From positions 1 to 34,928 of the forward strand of contig JAJKFJ010002296.1 of NCBI GenBank assembly GCA_027382625.1: a stretch of 34,928 nt of DNA, given 5' to 3'. Positions within the stretch are counted from its first letter, which is position 1, and each line of letters opens with the position of its first letter. The notes under the pieces are model-generated. The model saw only the letters and a program-made list of their open reading frames with translations, did not search any database and was not told the origin of the DNA. The position numbers and the translations under genes are program-made. The stretch comes from Tetmemena sp. SeJ-2015. Taxonomy: Eukaryota; Ciliophora; Spirotrichea; Sporadotrichida; Oxytrichidae. Below, piece by piece: positions 11,590 through 23,707 of the stretch.

Positions 11590-13446
11590 TCACACATTCT
11601 TAGCAGTGAGCTCGTAAGCTTCAAACAACTTTAGCTTGTTGCACCAGAAGGTGGAGTGATGAAGTGCAGGAGAGAACTTGCAACGAGGAACTGCTCTGAT
11701 CTCTAGAGTTGCAGTATTATCATCTCTCAGTGGTGAGACCATCACAGCATAGTGGAGCTCGTTGCTCTTGATAGTGAATGTACTTCTCCAATCATCAGGA
11801 CTTCCAGTGAATGCAAACATGAACTTCCTTTCCTTGATCTCGCTCTTGAGATAAGGTTGAACTGCAAGCATTTGCGAAGCTATCTTATTCAGTTAGAATA
11901 TCTGAATGTCAGGCCCACATGCTTGAATGATAACGCCGTTGTTTGTGAAGTCCTTCCTCACTGTCATATCAAAGCCAAGATAGACTTTCACCGTTGTGAG
12001 AAGTGATGGCAACGTGTCGTTGATGCTCACGTTATTCTTGTTGCAACAGAACTCTTTCATGATTTCATTGCAGAGGATATTCAGAGCAGTAGGCTTCAAA
12101 GTTATCTGTAGTGGATCTTCCTCCTTCACATTCTCAATCACTTTGGATATGAAGTCATTCATCAGAGTGTCGTATGTACTTCCAGGATGTTTGAGCAGCA
12201 ATGCGTTGAGGCTCTTCTGACTTAGCTTGAACTGAACAAACTTGACCTTCTCACTTCTGAGATACTGAGTGAGATGCTTGTAGTGATCGAGTGCGATCTC
12301 ACACTCAACGGGTTCATGTTGAAGTTGGAGTTTGTGCTCTCTCAACTTTGCATTTATAACTTGCGAGTGGAGTGAAGGTTAGTGGAACCAGAAGTAAGAC
12401 TTCTCAAATCTATCCTCCAAGTTGTTTAGATAAGGAAGAGCTCCAATCGTGAACGAGAGTTCATCTCCTTGAGAGTTCAAAGTTGTTCTTCCTCTGAAAA
12501 TAAGTTTACCATTCTCCGTTGTGTAAGTGGAGAACTCACCACCAACTCTGTGCACAGGATAGAGAATCCAATCAGTGACTGCGATTTGCTTGCGACTGAG
12601 TTCACTAGTTTGAGCATGTTCAGAGAGAATACCCAACACACGAGAGACTGCTTGCTCATGACCGTAGATGATTCCGTTCATGTCATCGCTTTTGAACGGG
12701 CCTTTGAAAGCAAGATCAAAGTTGAAGCTCAACTTCACAACACAGTGTTGATGTGGGTAAGTGTTCTCAATAATACAATCAGCATATGATCTTGATTTAG
12801 AACTGAAGAGCTTGCTCACGAGTTGAGCAAGTTGAGCTGTCTCTATCTTGAAGACTGTGTGAGTTTCTGAGAAGTCATGATCCTCAAGAATAGCAAAGCA
12901 ACTTTGCACCCAAGTGTTGATCGCGGATAGCTGAGTTGAATCATCTGTAGCAGAAGTTTTCCATGATGCCGTTGAATCAACTTCCACTGCAACGAAGGAG
13001 TGTGCCATCAGTGTGTGTGTGAGTTGTGAAAACGTTGAATCATCAACGAGCGAAAGCTCCTCAAGTTAGTTGACAATGTCATTGCAATAGCTTGGTGCAG
13101 CTGCGATACTTTGCATTGACTCCATTATCTCTACTCCTGTAATTAAATCAATAATTTAAATTCGTACCTTGAACGTTGATAGTTCCAACACTGATAAATT
13201 TCAATGAGTGAGAGTATCTGAAATGAGGAGCAACCATGTTCACGCTATTGAAATATCAACTCATCTGATTGTTTGATGATGCGGCCATTCAAAGTTGAGT
13301 ACGATACGCATAGTGAGTTCCGTCTGTAAGTGTTATTCTTTGTTCATCATACACACGAGTAGCACAATAGCAAATGATTCTGCTAACGAGAGAGCAGCGA
13401 TACTCGCTCACTTGTTTCCATATTGATTGTAAAGTGTAAGTTTCAT
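11590..13446 (-). CDS. Protein of unknown function, possible N-terminal OB-like fold (577 aa)
   Basis: Exons in transcription order are 13412-13446, 13308-13382, 13168-13244 and 11590-13136; introns are 29, 63 and 31 nt. The TGA stop is at 11590-11592 and one TAA in the large exon is read as Gln. The first two exons are short and less certain. They are chosen because they bring the start next to the shared promoter box and because the 63-nt intron contains an in-frame TGA. A minimal alternative starts at 13237. The N-terminal 60 residues contain a Leu-Thr-Asp-Gly motif between beta-like segments that reminds me of the N-terminal OB fold of RPA large subunits; this is weak. The remainder is unrecognised. 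The 3' 694 bases or so are duplicated in the left arm. Confidence 0.72.
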
Positions 13447-13475
13447 TTTTGAATTTGATTATTAAATACTCAATG
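13447..13475 (-). promoter_or_regulatory. AT-rich promoter box of the 577-residue gene
   Basis: On the minus strand, GTATTTAATAATCAAATTC lies immediately before the ATG at 13446. It has the ATTTAAT core and CAAATTC flank seen at the other genes, and it supports the upstream start. Confidence 0.4.
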
Positions 13476-13564
13476 ACTTATCACTTAATTGAGAGAATAG
13501 AAAGATGAAGAGATTTGAATTGATAAAAGTTGTTATATAATAGATACCTTACAATTAGATTCAT

Positions 13565-16500
13565 TCATTTGAGTATGGGCGCGAGAGCATGCGAAACTTG
13601 ATCGCGCAGTTAGGGCCAAGTGAAGTTACGATACTCTTTAAAGATTTACATTTGCAATGCCTTGTATGGATCGATTCTCTTCTTCACATCCATGTCGAGT
13701 AGCTTCCCCATGAGTTCATGCAATGGTTCAGGAATGGAGAATTCAAAGCTAATGTCTTGCAGAGGTTTTCTCTACGTGCAGAAGTTGCGGACGTCTTCAA
13801 CCGAGTACAACCATTCACGTGTAGCTAACCAGTATAGAACAAGTCCAACGCCCCACGAGTATCTCGCGTATGCGGTTTCACGATCTGCACGCATTGATTA
13901 GTTCATTTCTTCTGGAGGTAATTCCTTTCTAAAGTCTTTGTAGATGCGCATGCTTAACTTGTAGTCGAACTGCACTCGCAGAGGGAAAGCTTTACTATGT
14001 TGGAGTGACTTGGGTGAAACTAATCTGATTGGCATCATCTGCATCTGTGCCGTGTCGATCGCCTTCAGAAGGAAGTAAGCAATCACCGTTAGCTTCTTTG
14101 CATCGCGAAGTAATTGTCCGTTGACAGCTTGCTGCAACTAGAGTCCTTTCTTGTCTTGGATGAAAGCGAGGTAGTCTCCGAAATACAAACGCGCAAGTGG
14201 CGCTAGAATGAAGTATCGATAACTCGCAAGTATATCAGTTCGATCGAATGCTCCTTCTCTTCTTAAGAACGCGCTCTGGACCGGCTCCGTTCTTAGGATA
14301 AGATGGAATTCGTTTGGTTGAGATGCGAGCGCTTCGTCGACCTCCCCCATTTCGTAGACAAGACTCTCTGCGAGGTAAGTTATCCGATTCGATGAAATGT
14401 TTTCAAGTTTGATAATGCGTAATTTGTACTTTACAAGGCCGCGTTCTTATAAGTAGGGAATTATGAGTTGAGCACAGATTCGCGACGAGCGCTTTAAGTA
14501 GCTGAGTTCAAGATTCTAAGCATAGATCATAGATGTGGCTTTGAGTTCTCGTGTCAGATACATGTAGTAGTCGAAGCAAGTTCGCTTGAAAATGTTGAAC
14601 ACAATATCCTTCTCTTGTTGTAACTCTTAAGCCTTGAAGATAATCGCGTCAATGTCTTGTTGCTCCTGCACGGAGAGAGTGTGTTGAGGTACAGAGTACA
14701 AACCAACTTTCAAGGGGATTGCAGCTCTGATAACGTGAGTGGATTTGATCATTGAAACTCCATTCATAACGGTGGCGTCGATGAGTTTGCGAAGCTAGAA
14801 GATGCACTAGTGAGGCGACAGCAGTGTGATGTATGACTTGCCTATCTGCAACGACTCTTTCACTCCATTTGGCACCGCACGCTAGAGCGCTTCGAATGCG
14901 TGCTCATAACTATTTTACCTTTCACTTAATAAGAACTTATACTACTCTGGTTCAATGTCTTTCGCTATGTCGCATAGCTCTAAAAACTTATCGAGCAAGA
15001 TCGTCTCGCTTTCTTTGCGCATCCAATACTTCAATCCTCTTGCGTTGGCCATAGGTAGAAGATAACAGTGATACAGTTCGTGTCTAGATATCTTCAACTT
15101 AGAATGTCCCGTTAGGAAGTAAAGTATCTGCAGAGTCATTGCATAGTTTGCGAAGAACTGCGTTGGCTCCTTCATTTCAATCTCACGCTTCTTATCTTCA
15201 AAGTAACCTCGTGCATTCTTTGTGTCGATGTACTTATCCAAGATCATGATGTCTGCTTCCTTCTTCTCCTTCGAATCTTCTGCATCCGCGAGTGCAACTT
15301 AACTCTGTGAGCGTCTAAGCAATTCAATTCTTCCAAGCTCATCGTTGGAATGTTCAAGGTTGAAGAATCCACTGCTCTGAATTCGTTGCTCGACATCAAG
15401 TTTCTCCTTGCTAATGAAGTTCAAGTACTGGATAGAATCAAGTTCACAGTTCAACAAATCATATACTTTGATAGAAGTTCCACGTTGGAACTTATCCTTT
15501 GTTAGCAGACGTTTGCTGCTGTTGTGATTATACTACCAAGCGAATGATTGAATCCTGTTAGATGAGTTGAGAAACTCAGTGATAGCTGCGATTGATTTCT
15601 TGTCCAAGCGCGACGAGAGAATGAAGGCGTGAGTGATTTCCTGTTCAAGATCTTTCAAGATGGAGTGAGCCTTGTCTGGATCCCAGAGCAAGTACTTGAT
15701 GCGGTTGTTGAATGCTTGCACTGATTCGTAATCAAAGTCTCTGTGGTTTTCAGCCCAGCGCTTATGAATCTTCTTCGCTGTTGCGAGATCTGCCTAAGTC
15801 AAGCGGAAGCAATAAACTTTGCAACTGTATCGGAGACAAGTTCGCATCGACATCAACGTGTTGTATTGGCCAATGTCACAGAACGTTGAATCTCTGTTGA
15901 GACCACTGAATACAAACTCAGCAATGATCTCATTCACGGAAGTGCTGCATAAGATGTCGACATCTCTCGATTTCGTTTTCTTCGTAGGAGACTTCTTTCC
16001 CTTCGACGGAGTTGGACCTCTATCATCGTCGAAGACATCTTGCTCGAATTCAGTTTGCAGTTGATGTGAGAATTGCTGAATGAGTTAGTTCTGCACAACT
16101 AACTTGCTCATCTCTTGCTGAGATATCAGTGATCGTTCGTAAGGTTTTATATCCAACTACTACTTGTGATCGTAGTAGACTTAATCGATAGTGCGTGAAA
16201 GCGAATCGTCAATGACTTGTTGTTAGAGAAACTCCTGTGCGAGAATTCTCAGTCTCTCGTATCCGTCATCGTCTGTCTAAGTTCCTTAGTCCACCATCAT
16301 ACGTGGTGCTTCGTTGCGTGTGGCTGGTAGTTGTTGATAAGAACTTTGGAAAGTAAATGAGTTGCGTCTCTCGTTGTCGTGTAACGACTCAACGCTGTTG
16401 TCATTATCTCCTTCATATTTAAAGTAAGCCTCATCTCCAACGAGAGAACCTACTGACTCTGTGATTGATGTGATTTCAATATTCTCAACGAGTGAGTTCA

Positions 16501-17077
16501 TTGGTGGTGATGAGATATTAGTTGGAGGCGCAGCCTTTGCTCTCTTTCCAAGGAGACTTGTGTTGGGTGGTAGTGATCTTGAAATAGGAGTTGTCGTCGT
16601 TATGAATGATGACTTCCGTTTGGAGCTAGTCTCCATGCTCTGAACCTCTTGTCTATCTGCTTACACTATATCAAAGTATTTGAATTCAAGTGAATGCTTA
16701 CCATTCAACTCTGTCGGTTTCAATCGCAGAGGATGTTCCTTCTTCGCTCTCTTACTTGGAAGTTGCTCGTTCTTGGATTCTTCGTTCAACAACTCTTGAT
16801 CATCAATGCTGTCTCTCCTTGGTTCGTTGTTTCGTTCACCAACTTGCTTCCCCTTGATACGTCCTGTCTTCTCTTTGTATTGATGACTTCTTAAGGTGCT
16901 CTTGTTCGGATAACCTTTGCCACACATATCGCAGATGAACGCGCGATCGCCACCTCGATACTCAAGGACGCTGAGGCCATCATGGTATTTCTTCAAATGA
17001 TAGAAGAGAGTCTTGTCAGTAACTTATGTCTGACAACCATCCAAGCCACAGGCAAATGATTGATTCGCTTCCGCCAT
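13565..17077 (-). CDS. Zinc-finger plus pseudokinase-like protein (1170 aa)
   Basis: One uninterrupted frame runs from the ATG at 17077 to a TGA at 13565-13567; TAA/TAG codons are read as Gln and there are no introns. The N-terminus has C10-x4-C15-x11-H27-x4-H32, then C49-x2-C52-x12-H65, matching the small zinc-finger protein at 7097. Next come a polar Ser/Thr-rich region, a basic Lys-rich patch near residue 360 that could be a nuclear-localisation signal, and a long helical middle. The C-terminus looks like a degenerate kinase: a hinge-like LVYEMGE, an IRLVSPKSL segment (1017-1025) where HRDLKP would be, FDY near 1037, then YSWGVGLVLYWLA (1073-1085) and LLDMDVKKRID resembling subdomains IX-XI. 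The catalytic Asp and DFG appear absent, so it is probably inactive. From memory, TBE transposons of Oxytricha encode a 57-kDa protein with zinc-finger and kinase regions, a possible relative. Confidence 0.82.
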
Positions 17078-17395
17078 ATATTTCGATTAGTAAATTTGAA
17101 TTTAAATTATAAAGTTTGAATTGAAACTTATCTTATTAATAAGCAAGATCCGTATCCAAAGCACTTCAAGAGTGCAGTAGATGTAATGTATCTACTGAAT
17201 GAAGAACTCAAGAGTGAATAGAGAGGATAGGATATCTTGCCCGTGTGAGGTTTTACTTACTTCTTCAATCTGATTCTCGTTAGGCGTAACGGAGTCTGAG
17301 TTATTCTGCAACAACTAATCTGCACTGCTGAAGTTGGAGTGACTTAACCAAAATATCTTCGCTGATTAAGATTCAAATTATAATATTAAATATAA
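17078..17395. promoter_or_regulatory. Divergent promoter region between the 1170- and 1567-residue genes
   Basis: This 318-bp region separates two ATGs that point away from each other. AT-rich boxes sit at both edges: minus strand 17078-17120 (TATAATTTAAATTCAAATTT) and plus strand 17371-17395 (ATTCAAATTATAATATTAAA). The middle is mixed and shows no coding frame. Shared control of the two genes is likely from the geometry. Confidence 0.6.
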
Positions 17396-20300
17396 ATGTC
17401 AAATCAACCTTACGATTTCAGTCACGAGTACGGCTGTCTCACAAGTACTCATCATCTTTAAGCCGCCACCATCTACGAGATCTTACCTCTAATCAAAGGA
17501 ATCAGATTCTTTCAACATTTCGAGGAGTTCCTCTCAGTCATTGGCCTCCACCAATACATCTAAATTGGCCACATTGCTAAGTGGGTCCGAGTTGATTTTG
17601 AACTCCAATATGAGCCACTCTCCGCCGTCACCGGATATCCAAACTTCTCGTTGCACCTTGGTCAGTTTCTACTCCGATTCAAGCATGCCGTTGATGCCAT
17701 CCGCGGATACTTGCAGTACAACGCACTTGGAGATAAACTCAAAGCACTGATTTCGCACTTAGTGACGGGTGGACCTATTACTTGGTCGAACATGAATTCC
17801 TTCGATCATGCTTTCCTGAGAAATCCAAACGCTGGATTTAAACTTGTCAAGATGTCAGATTGGTTCCTGCAACCAAAGAACTTTTGCTTCTATCTTGACG
17901 TAAACGACATGCCTTACTCGTCAGAATCACTTGATTACGCTGAGTGGAAGAGAGTCTATGCAACGAAGAAGAAGAAGATTAATCAAGTTGAACTCTTTCT
18001 GCTGGACTACGATTAAGCATCACAACCATTTCAAGTTGTTTCGCGGATCTTGAAGTTTGAAAGGAACAACGATATCATTGAGGGTTCACTTGATCCTTCT
18101 GCTCAAGCCGCAGCTGAGTAACGTCGTCGCAGCAAGATGAAGTCTGAGAGCTTAGCTGGCTTGGCAGGCCAAGAAGAAGAGAGCATTCCACCCAGATAGT
18201 AAAACATTGAACAAGTTATTCTTGATATCAAAGATGAGAAGAGTCAGAGAAAATAGCAAGCGCATGTTGATCTCTCATCACCAGATTATCCTGAATTCGA
18301 TGGAGTGGAACAAACTTTTCCCGTCAATCAATTTGACACAAGCATGCTGAACGTTCAAAATTCTAGCTTAATGATGGGCTAATTTTCCAAGACTGATCAT
18401 GATTTCATCGTCTTGATCAAAGAATGTTTCTCACTTGCCTTAGATAAGCTTCAGGTTCCACTGAATATACATTCAGTGAGTGAGCTTCTTACTTCAATTA
18501 TAAATAGTCTACCTGTTAGAGAAACATGGATTCGTGCTTTCTTCTCGTGTGACAGACAAAGTGTGAAAGTGGGTTAATATTAAACTGGTCCGTTATATCA
18601 ACCCTTCGAGAATATACAAGAACTGAATGAACTGGCCATTCATTTCAAACTTAAGTTATCTGATTTCACGAATCAGCATATCTTCATACAAAACATCAAC
18701 GAGCATTTCAAGCTTAATTGTCTATCTAAAAATGAGAATGAGGCAACAATTCGCATGATTAGTTACATTGTATTTTCTCTGTACTCGAAAAACTTTCATC
18801 TTGATAACGATGCTGTGCAGAAGTCTTAGAATGGATTCACGTTGTAGAGATTTCTTCAACCGCAACGAAAGGCGTTTATTGTCAGGTTCTTACGAATCCT
18901 TATCCTGCAAACTTGTAGTACAATGAATACAGAGCAAACTTCAAACAGAGACTTCTTGACGCCTGAAGCTATCTTGAAAGATGCTAATAATCGTAGCTTT
19001 GATGAAATTGCTCTTTTGGTTGTTTCGTTGAATCAGAACCTGCCTGATATCCTCAGAGGATTCTACTACATATATGCTTGCCACAAAGTTGCTGTTCAAG
19101 AAGCAAAGAAGATGGTTTCAATGTTGTTCATGGCCAAGAATATGAAGCCACAGGATGTCGTGGCTGGATAGAAAAGGACTCGAGAGGACTAACTCGTTGA
19201 CTCGGATGCTAATTCAGGTGATTAATTTCCTGACCCTTACTTCTATAAGAGATAGAGATTAGATGCTGGATTTGCTAATGAGCAACTCATCTAAAACTAT
19301 CAGTTGAATGAGTAATTTAATCCCGATAGCCACTTTTATCCTTTCCAGGTTCCACCTGAGCAACAGCCTGTGAATGTGTAAATGCCAAACCCTTCCACTT
19401 ACTATCAACGGCAAGATACAACATTCAACCCAAACGCTACTTCTCAATTAATGCAAGCACCTCCAGTGTTGTCTCAGCATAGTTAAGAAAATTAGAGATT
19501 GCCGTTGGGTGATCGCAGCCAAGACAGGCATTCAGAAAACTCATAGAGAGAGTTCTTCATGCAACAGCAAGATCATGCATCAGACAAGAACGCTTAGGTA
19601 GTCGATGATGAAGATGAGATAAGCATTGTCTAAGGTGGGAATTAGCTTGGCCAGTCGCAAGTTATTGATCTTGAGAACTTGTCTAACGCAAGAGAACTTA
19701 GCAGCGACAAACCACCGTTGATCTAACAGCAGAATCAGTAAGATGCTTCACAATAGAATCTGAACCAACAGAGATCACAGCAGATGCTGCAAGCACTAGT
19801 TAAGAAGTGTTTCGAGAACAAGATTGTGAACTAAGGCAAACTTAAAACTGTGATCGACTAAGTTGATGCGCCATACAAGAGTCTCTTTAAAATTGATCGA
19901 TTGGTCTTATCTTGTCGGCCCTCAACCATTGAAGTTGCAGAGGAAGCTTTCGCAAACTTACTCGTTGCAAGAATGCTGCTCGTCAACGAGAAGATCAATC
20001 TTGTTCGCTATGAGTTCGACAAGGTAGAATCCTGGGGAGAGCGATATGCTGTTCCATACTCTCTCGTTGAGAATGATTTCTCTCTCGTCAATCTTCCGTT
20101 CGCAGTTTCTTTGATTGGCCAACAAGCATTCGATTCTAAGTATGTGCCTTTCCAAATCAGGAGTCACAACTAAAACATCTGGGCCAATGTTGATACTGAA
20201 AAGAGTCGCAACCAATCTAGGTTAGCATTAAGATTCAAAGGAGGCAGAACTATCATTGCAAATGAAATGGTGATGTGGTTGTTCAACGGACTCAACGGAT

Positions 20301-22283
20301 TCTAAACTTACACCGACGCTCGCATTTTCGATATGCTCTGCACTCTTACGTTCCCAGTGATTCATGGCACAGAACATCTCGTTAAGAACTTGACGGATCA
20401 AGTTTCACACACTGATGTTTATGACATTTAAAGACTTGCTCCTTACTTCTTGTTCGATATGCAGAAGATGGAACCAATGAGCCTTATACTTCTGAAAGAG
20501 TTAGTTGGTCCTTCTGCAAATTTAAAAGTTGAAAGCGTTGATAAGTTGCTCTTGAGAGGCGAAAATTGTTTCTAATTCATGAAGAAACCGAACGAGAAGG
20601 TTGTCGTTGAAATCCTTTTCACCTACAAGGGTCGCTTGAATAGACTTTGCTACGTTGTGAGAGCAGCTGAAAACGGCAAGCTTCAAGTGCTTACTCCTTA
20701 CTTGAAAAGCCAAGCCAATGCGAAAGGTCAAATCTCTGAATCCAGCTGCGACACGATTTACGAAGAGATGAAAATGAACATACAGTTGAAAGATGAGCAA
20801 GTCTACCGAGTTCGCTATTACGCACATAAACAAGTCCCAGAAAATAACCTCAAGATGATGTTCTCTTAGAATTTCTTGCAGATCATCAAAGTGAGGAACA
20901 CTCTCATGCTCTACTATTTCAAGTAAGAACTCCCGTTGGAGATAGCTTGTTTAACTTATATTTATGTAGGTTCCACATGAACTCATTCAGTCATGCTAAC
21001 GACATTTTAAAGACTGGAGGAATCTCAGCTGTAACGACAATCAACAGACTTGTAGATCCTCTCTTTCAAGCAGATTTTAATGATTGGCTTTCTGAAGTTC
21101 AGGTTGCGAAAGAGTTTGGATATGAGAAGCTCCTTTCTATTCCGTTGCAGATCGAAGCTATCATGAATACTCTTAGTCTAGCGAAAGACTTCGAGTTCGA
21201 TTACTTTGTCTCCTCACTCTTCACAATATTTTCATTTGCTGCTATCTCTGCTTCATTCGAGTAAGGCGATGATAAGAATGAGGAATGGGATAAAGTGTTC
21301 AAGTAGATTTGCATTTCACTCAAGTATCCTGCTAAATTTTTCAAGAGTGTAGACCTCTTCAAACTCTTCGACACGTAAGACATTCCATTTGCTTATCGTT
21401 AATAGGATTGCCAATACCGTTGGGGGTGACTTGAAACGGTATTCCAGAAAATGTGCAACGTTGAAGGACTAACTCCACTAACCTGTTTTGTCTTGTCTCA
21501 GGTTCAGTGGCTTTAGATCTTTTTCTCTTGGCAAAGATAGGAATGAGGCGACTCTCTAATGTGTGAATGACAGACTTCCTGACTCGCAGAGCATCTTCAC
21601 TGAGTAGGAGTTGAAGAGCATTCGAGAGAAAGAGACTTAACTCGATTGGACAATGCAATCAGCGTCCGTTGTGCGCAAGATGTTCACTGTACGCTTATTA
21701 GTTGTAACGATATATAGGATGGCCATTTCTATAACTGGAGAGCGTATTACACCGAATCTTTGAATAGTCTCAACACGATTGAGTTCGCATCCACAGGTGT
21801 TGATTGTCTCACTAGAAACAACTTGAAGCGATACCACGATACTTCGAGTGTGAGGTCACTTTAATTCCCCTATATCGAGCAGCAATACAGGATTCAAGAT
21901 CAAATCGCTTCTCCTAATTCCATTTAAACTACTCCTACTAGTAAGTTATAATATATTATTTAAAATGGATAGGTCCACCCGGCAGTGTTCCTTACAGTCA
22001 AGTCAGTTATCGCCAACAGCCACTTCAACAAACTATGGCCGTGACTATGACACCATATCAAGTTACAGTGCCTCTGCAAAATCCTACCGAAAAGTAGAGA
22101 ATTGAGATGCTGAGGATGTAGATGCAAGAGCAAATCCCTAGTATCAAAACTTTCCATAGCTCTCCATTCAACCCTGTCGCTACTCCACACAATCCTATAT
22201 CAGCTAACCTTGGAAAGATCTTCGAGCATAACTCAAACTATGATATGGATGATGATGATGATGATGATCAGAAGAAGAACTGA
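17396..22283 (+). CDS. Very large protein of unknown function (1567 aa)
   Basis: Exons are 17396-20922, 20970-21425, 21502-21688, 21718-21940 and 21973-22283; introns are 47, 76, 29 and 32 nt and the TGA is at 22281-22283. The second intron could instead end at 21447 (22 nt), adding 18 in-frame codons. Exon 1 alone is 1175 codons with many TAA/TAG read as Gln. Residues 1-220 are globular and aromatic-rich; a mixed region follows; basic QKRTRE near 592 may be a nuclear signal; about 600-810 is Gln/Asn-rich and disordered; about 820-1470 is globular with alternating hydrophobic segments; the tail is Gln/Pro-rich and ends in an Asp run then QKKN. I recognise no family, and see no polymerase, helicase, protease or capsid motif. 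Its size and position suggest a core function of the element. Confidence 0.8.
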
Positions 22284-22660
22284 GGCAGATTCATTTAGAA
22301 GGCAGGACTGAAGCCTTCATGATAACTCAACTACAAGCTTTATTTTCAAATCATTCGAAGCTTAAAATTTTCAATAACACTTTAGAATAGACTTGTCTTG
22401 TTCTGTCTTCATTGTGTTAACAATTATAGATGAATCAACAGGTTGAATGAGATATGAGAACAGCTAAGATGATTTCACAACGGAACTCAACGGCAAACTT
22501 AGAGCTATGAGTGAGGATAACTCCAACGGGGAACGTTCGGTGTTTATGTAAGTTGTTTCATGCTTAACTATCAATGCTACTTTAGATTTAGAAGATTAAG
22601 CAACTTGGAAATCGAGATTAGAGTTGAAACTGAATGAGAGAAGCAAACTTTGTTGGTATG
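22284..22660. other. 3' flank of the 1567-residue gene, no gene seen
   Basis: Mixed-composition sequence with several CAACGG hexamers (around 22480-22530). No frame longer than a few dozen codons remains with TGA as stop. It leads directly into the iteron-like array. Confidence 0.5.
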
Positions 22661-23083
22661 TACCTTTACTAAATTTCAAGTGAACCATTACTAAATTTTG
22701 AACCATTACTAAATTTCAAGTGAACCATTACTAAATTTGGGTGAACCATTACTAAATCAAAGGTGAACTTTTACTAAATTGTGAACCATTACTAAATCAA
22801 AGGTGAACTTTTACTAAATTGTGAACTTTTACTAAATTTCAAGTGAACCATTACTAAATTGTGAACCATTACTAAATACTTGAACCATTACTAAATACTT
22901 GAACCTTTACTAAATTTTAGGTGAACCATTACTAAATAGTGAACCTTTACTAAATCTCAAGTGAACCATTACTAAATCAAAGGTGAACCTTTACTAAATC
23001 TGGTGAACCTTTACTAAATTTGGTGAACCTTTACTAAATCAACGGTGAACTTTTACTAACTCAACGGTGAACCTATACTAAAT
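22661..23083 (+). repeat. Iteron-like array of about 21 copies of a 17-bp motif
   Basis: The repeated core is TGAAC(C/T)(A/T)TTACTAAAT, all in one orientation, with 0-5-nt spacers of a few recurring types (TCAAG, CAAAG, CAACG, ACT). Average spacing is close to 20-21 bp, about two helical turns, which would place bound protein on one face of the DNA. Variants alternate CCATT, CCTTT and CTTTT. Such arrays act as replication-initiator or transposase/zinc-finger binding sites in other systems; here that is inference. No ORF reads through it. Confidence 0.85.
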
Positions 23084-23402
23084 CAAGTATGTCCTTACAC
23101 TATAGTATGTGTGCACTCACTCATCTATATCACTCTCACTCATCTCTAATCATCTAGCACATTCATAGATTAGTTCTACTACTGAATGGAAGTCGATGAG
23201 TGTAAGTTGTATTAGCTTTAGATAAAGAGAATCGTCTCTAACTCATTCCTATGTTATAGTCAAAGTGCTCAAGTATAAACTTTCTCAACTTGATAATCAT
23301 ACATATACATAGTGATATGAGACTTGAAGTAAGAGACTCCTAGTATCAGTACTGAGATGAGATGAATGAGAATAGCGGAATCGACTCCGTTGAGCAATGT
23401 AA

Positions 23403-23462
23403 AATTCAATTGAAATCATTCTCCGTTAGTTCTCAACGGGGATTCATTCTATAAATTGAATT
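23403..23462 (+). other. Hairpin with CCGTT/AACGG core
   Basis: AATTCAAT (23403-23410) pairs with ATTGAATT (23455-23462). Inside it, CCGTT (23423-23427) pairs with AACGG (23435-23439) around a 7-nt loop. The core is the element's common CAACGG motif set as an inverted repeat. Confidence 0.6.
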
Positions 23463-23487
23463 CAACAACAGTGATTAGTCAAGGCTC

Positions 23488-23504
23488 GGGGAGGGCAGGG
23501 AGGG
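23488..23504 (+). other. G-quadruplex motif
   Basis: Four runs of 3-4 G separated by 1-2 nt (GGGGAGGGCAGGGAGGG) fit the standard intramolecular G-quadruplex pattern. It stands out in an otherwise AT-rich non-coding region. Confidence 0.7.
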
Positions 23505-23707
23505 AGAGCTTGGCGACACTGCTTATGGAGGAGTGAGGACGAGAGGCAAGGTAATCAATCTGTTTATATCTATCAACTTGATATAGGTGGTGGCATATAA
23601 AGAGCAGGTCTGAGAGCTTCCATTAATTTGATCAAAACTTCTGAAGCTGTCTGCAGCAGTCTAAGAAAAGGTCTCAATTAAATTAATGAGAACTCTACGT
23701 TGCACTT

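Larger units (their letters stand above)
1..12283. repeat. Giant inverted repeat (palindrome) centred at base 6200
   Basis: Left arm 1-6198 and right arm 6202-12283 are reverse complements around a 3-nt spacer (6199-6201, AAC). Positions pair with coordinate sum 12400 near the centre. Beyond the C-run insertion of the left arm the sum is 12283, which accounts for its 117 extra bases. The innermost pairing is CCGCTCTA (6191-6198) with TAGAGCGG (6202-6209). The left arm is still paired at base 1, so the true arm length is unknown. By eye I found 12 substitutions: 1376, 1478, 2061, 2239, 2254, 2257, 2280, 2383, 2387, 2414, 5444 and 5640 (partners 10907, 10805, 10339, 10161, 10146, 10143, 10120, 10017, 10013, 9986, 6956, 6760). 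Each arm carries the same genes. It could be a real head-to-head junction, a terminal hairpin read through, or an assembly join of two haplotypes. Confidence 0.95.

Noticed and set aside
20947..21264. Separate gene in the frame after 20947
   Set aside because: It is joined to the preceding long frame by a 47-nt GT-AG intron (20923-20969), so it is an exon.
22661..23083. CRISPR array
   Set aside because: Spacers are only 0-5 nt and recur, the repeats are not palindromic and no cas-like gene is present; the code and introns indicate a eukaryote.
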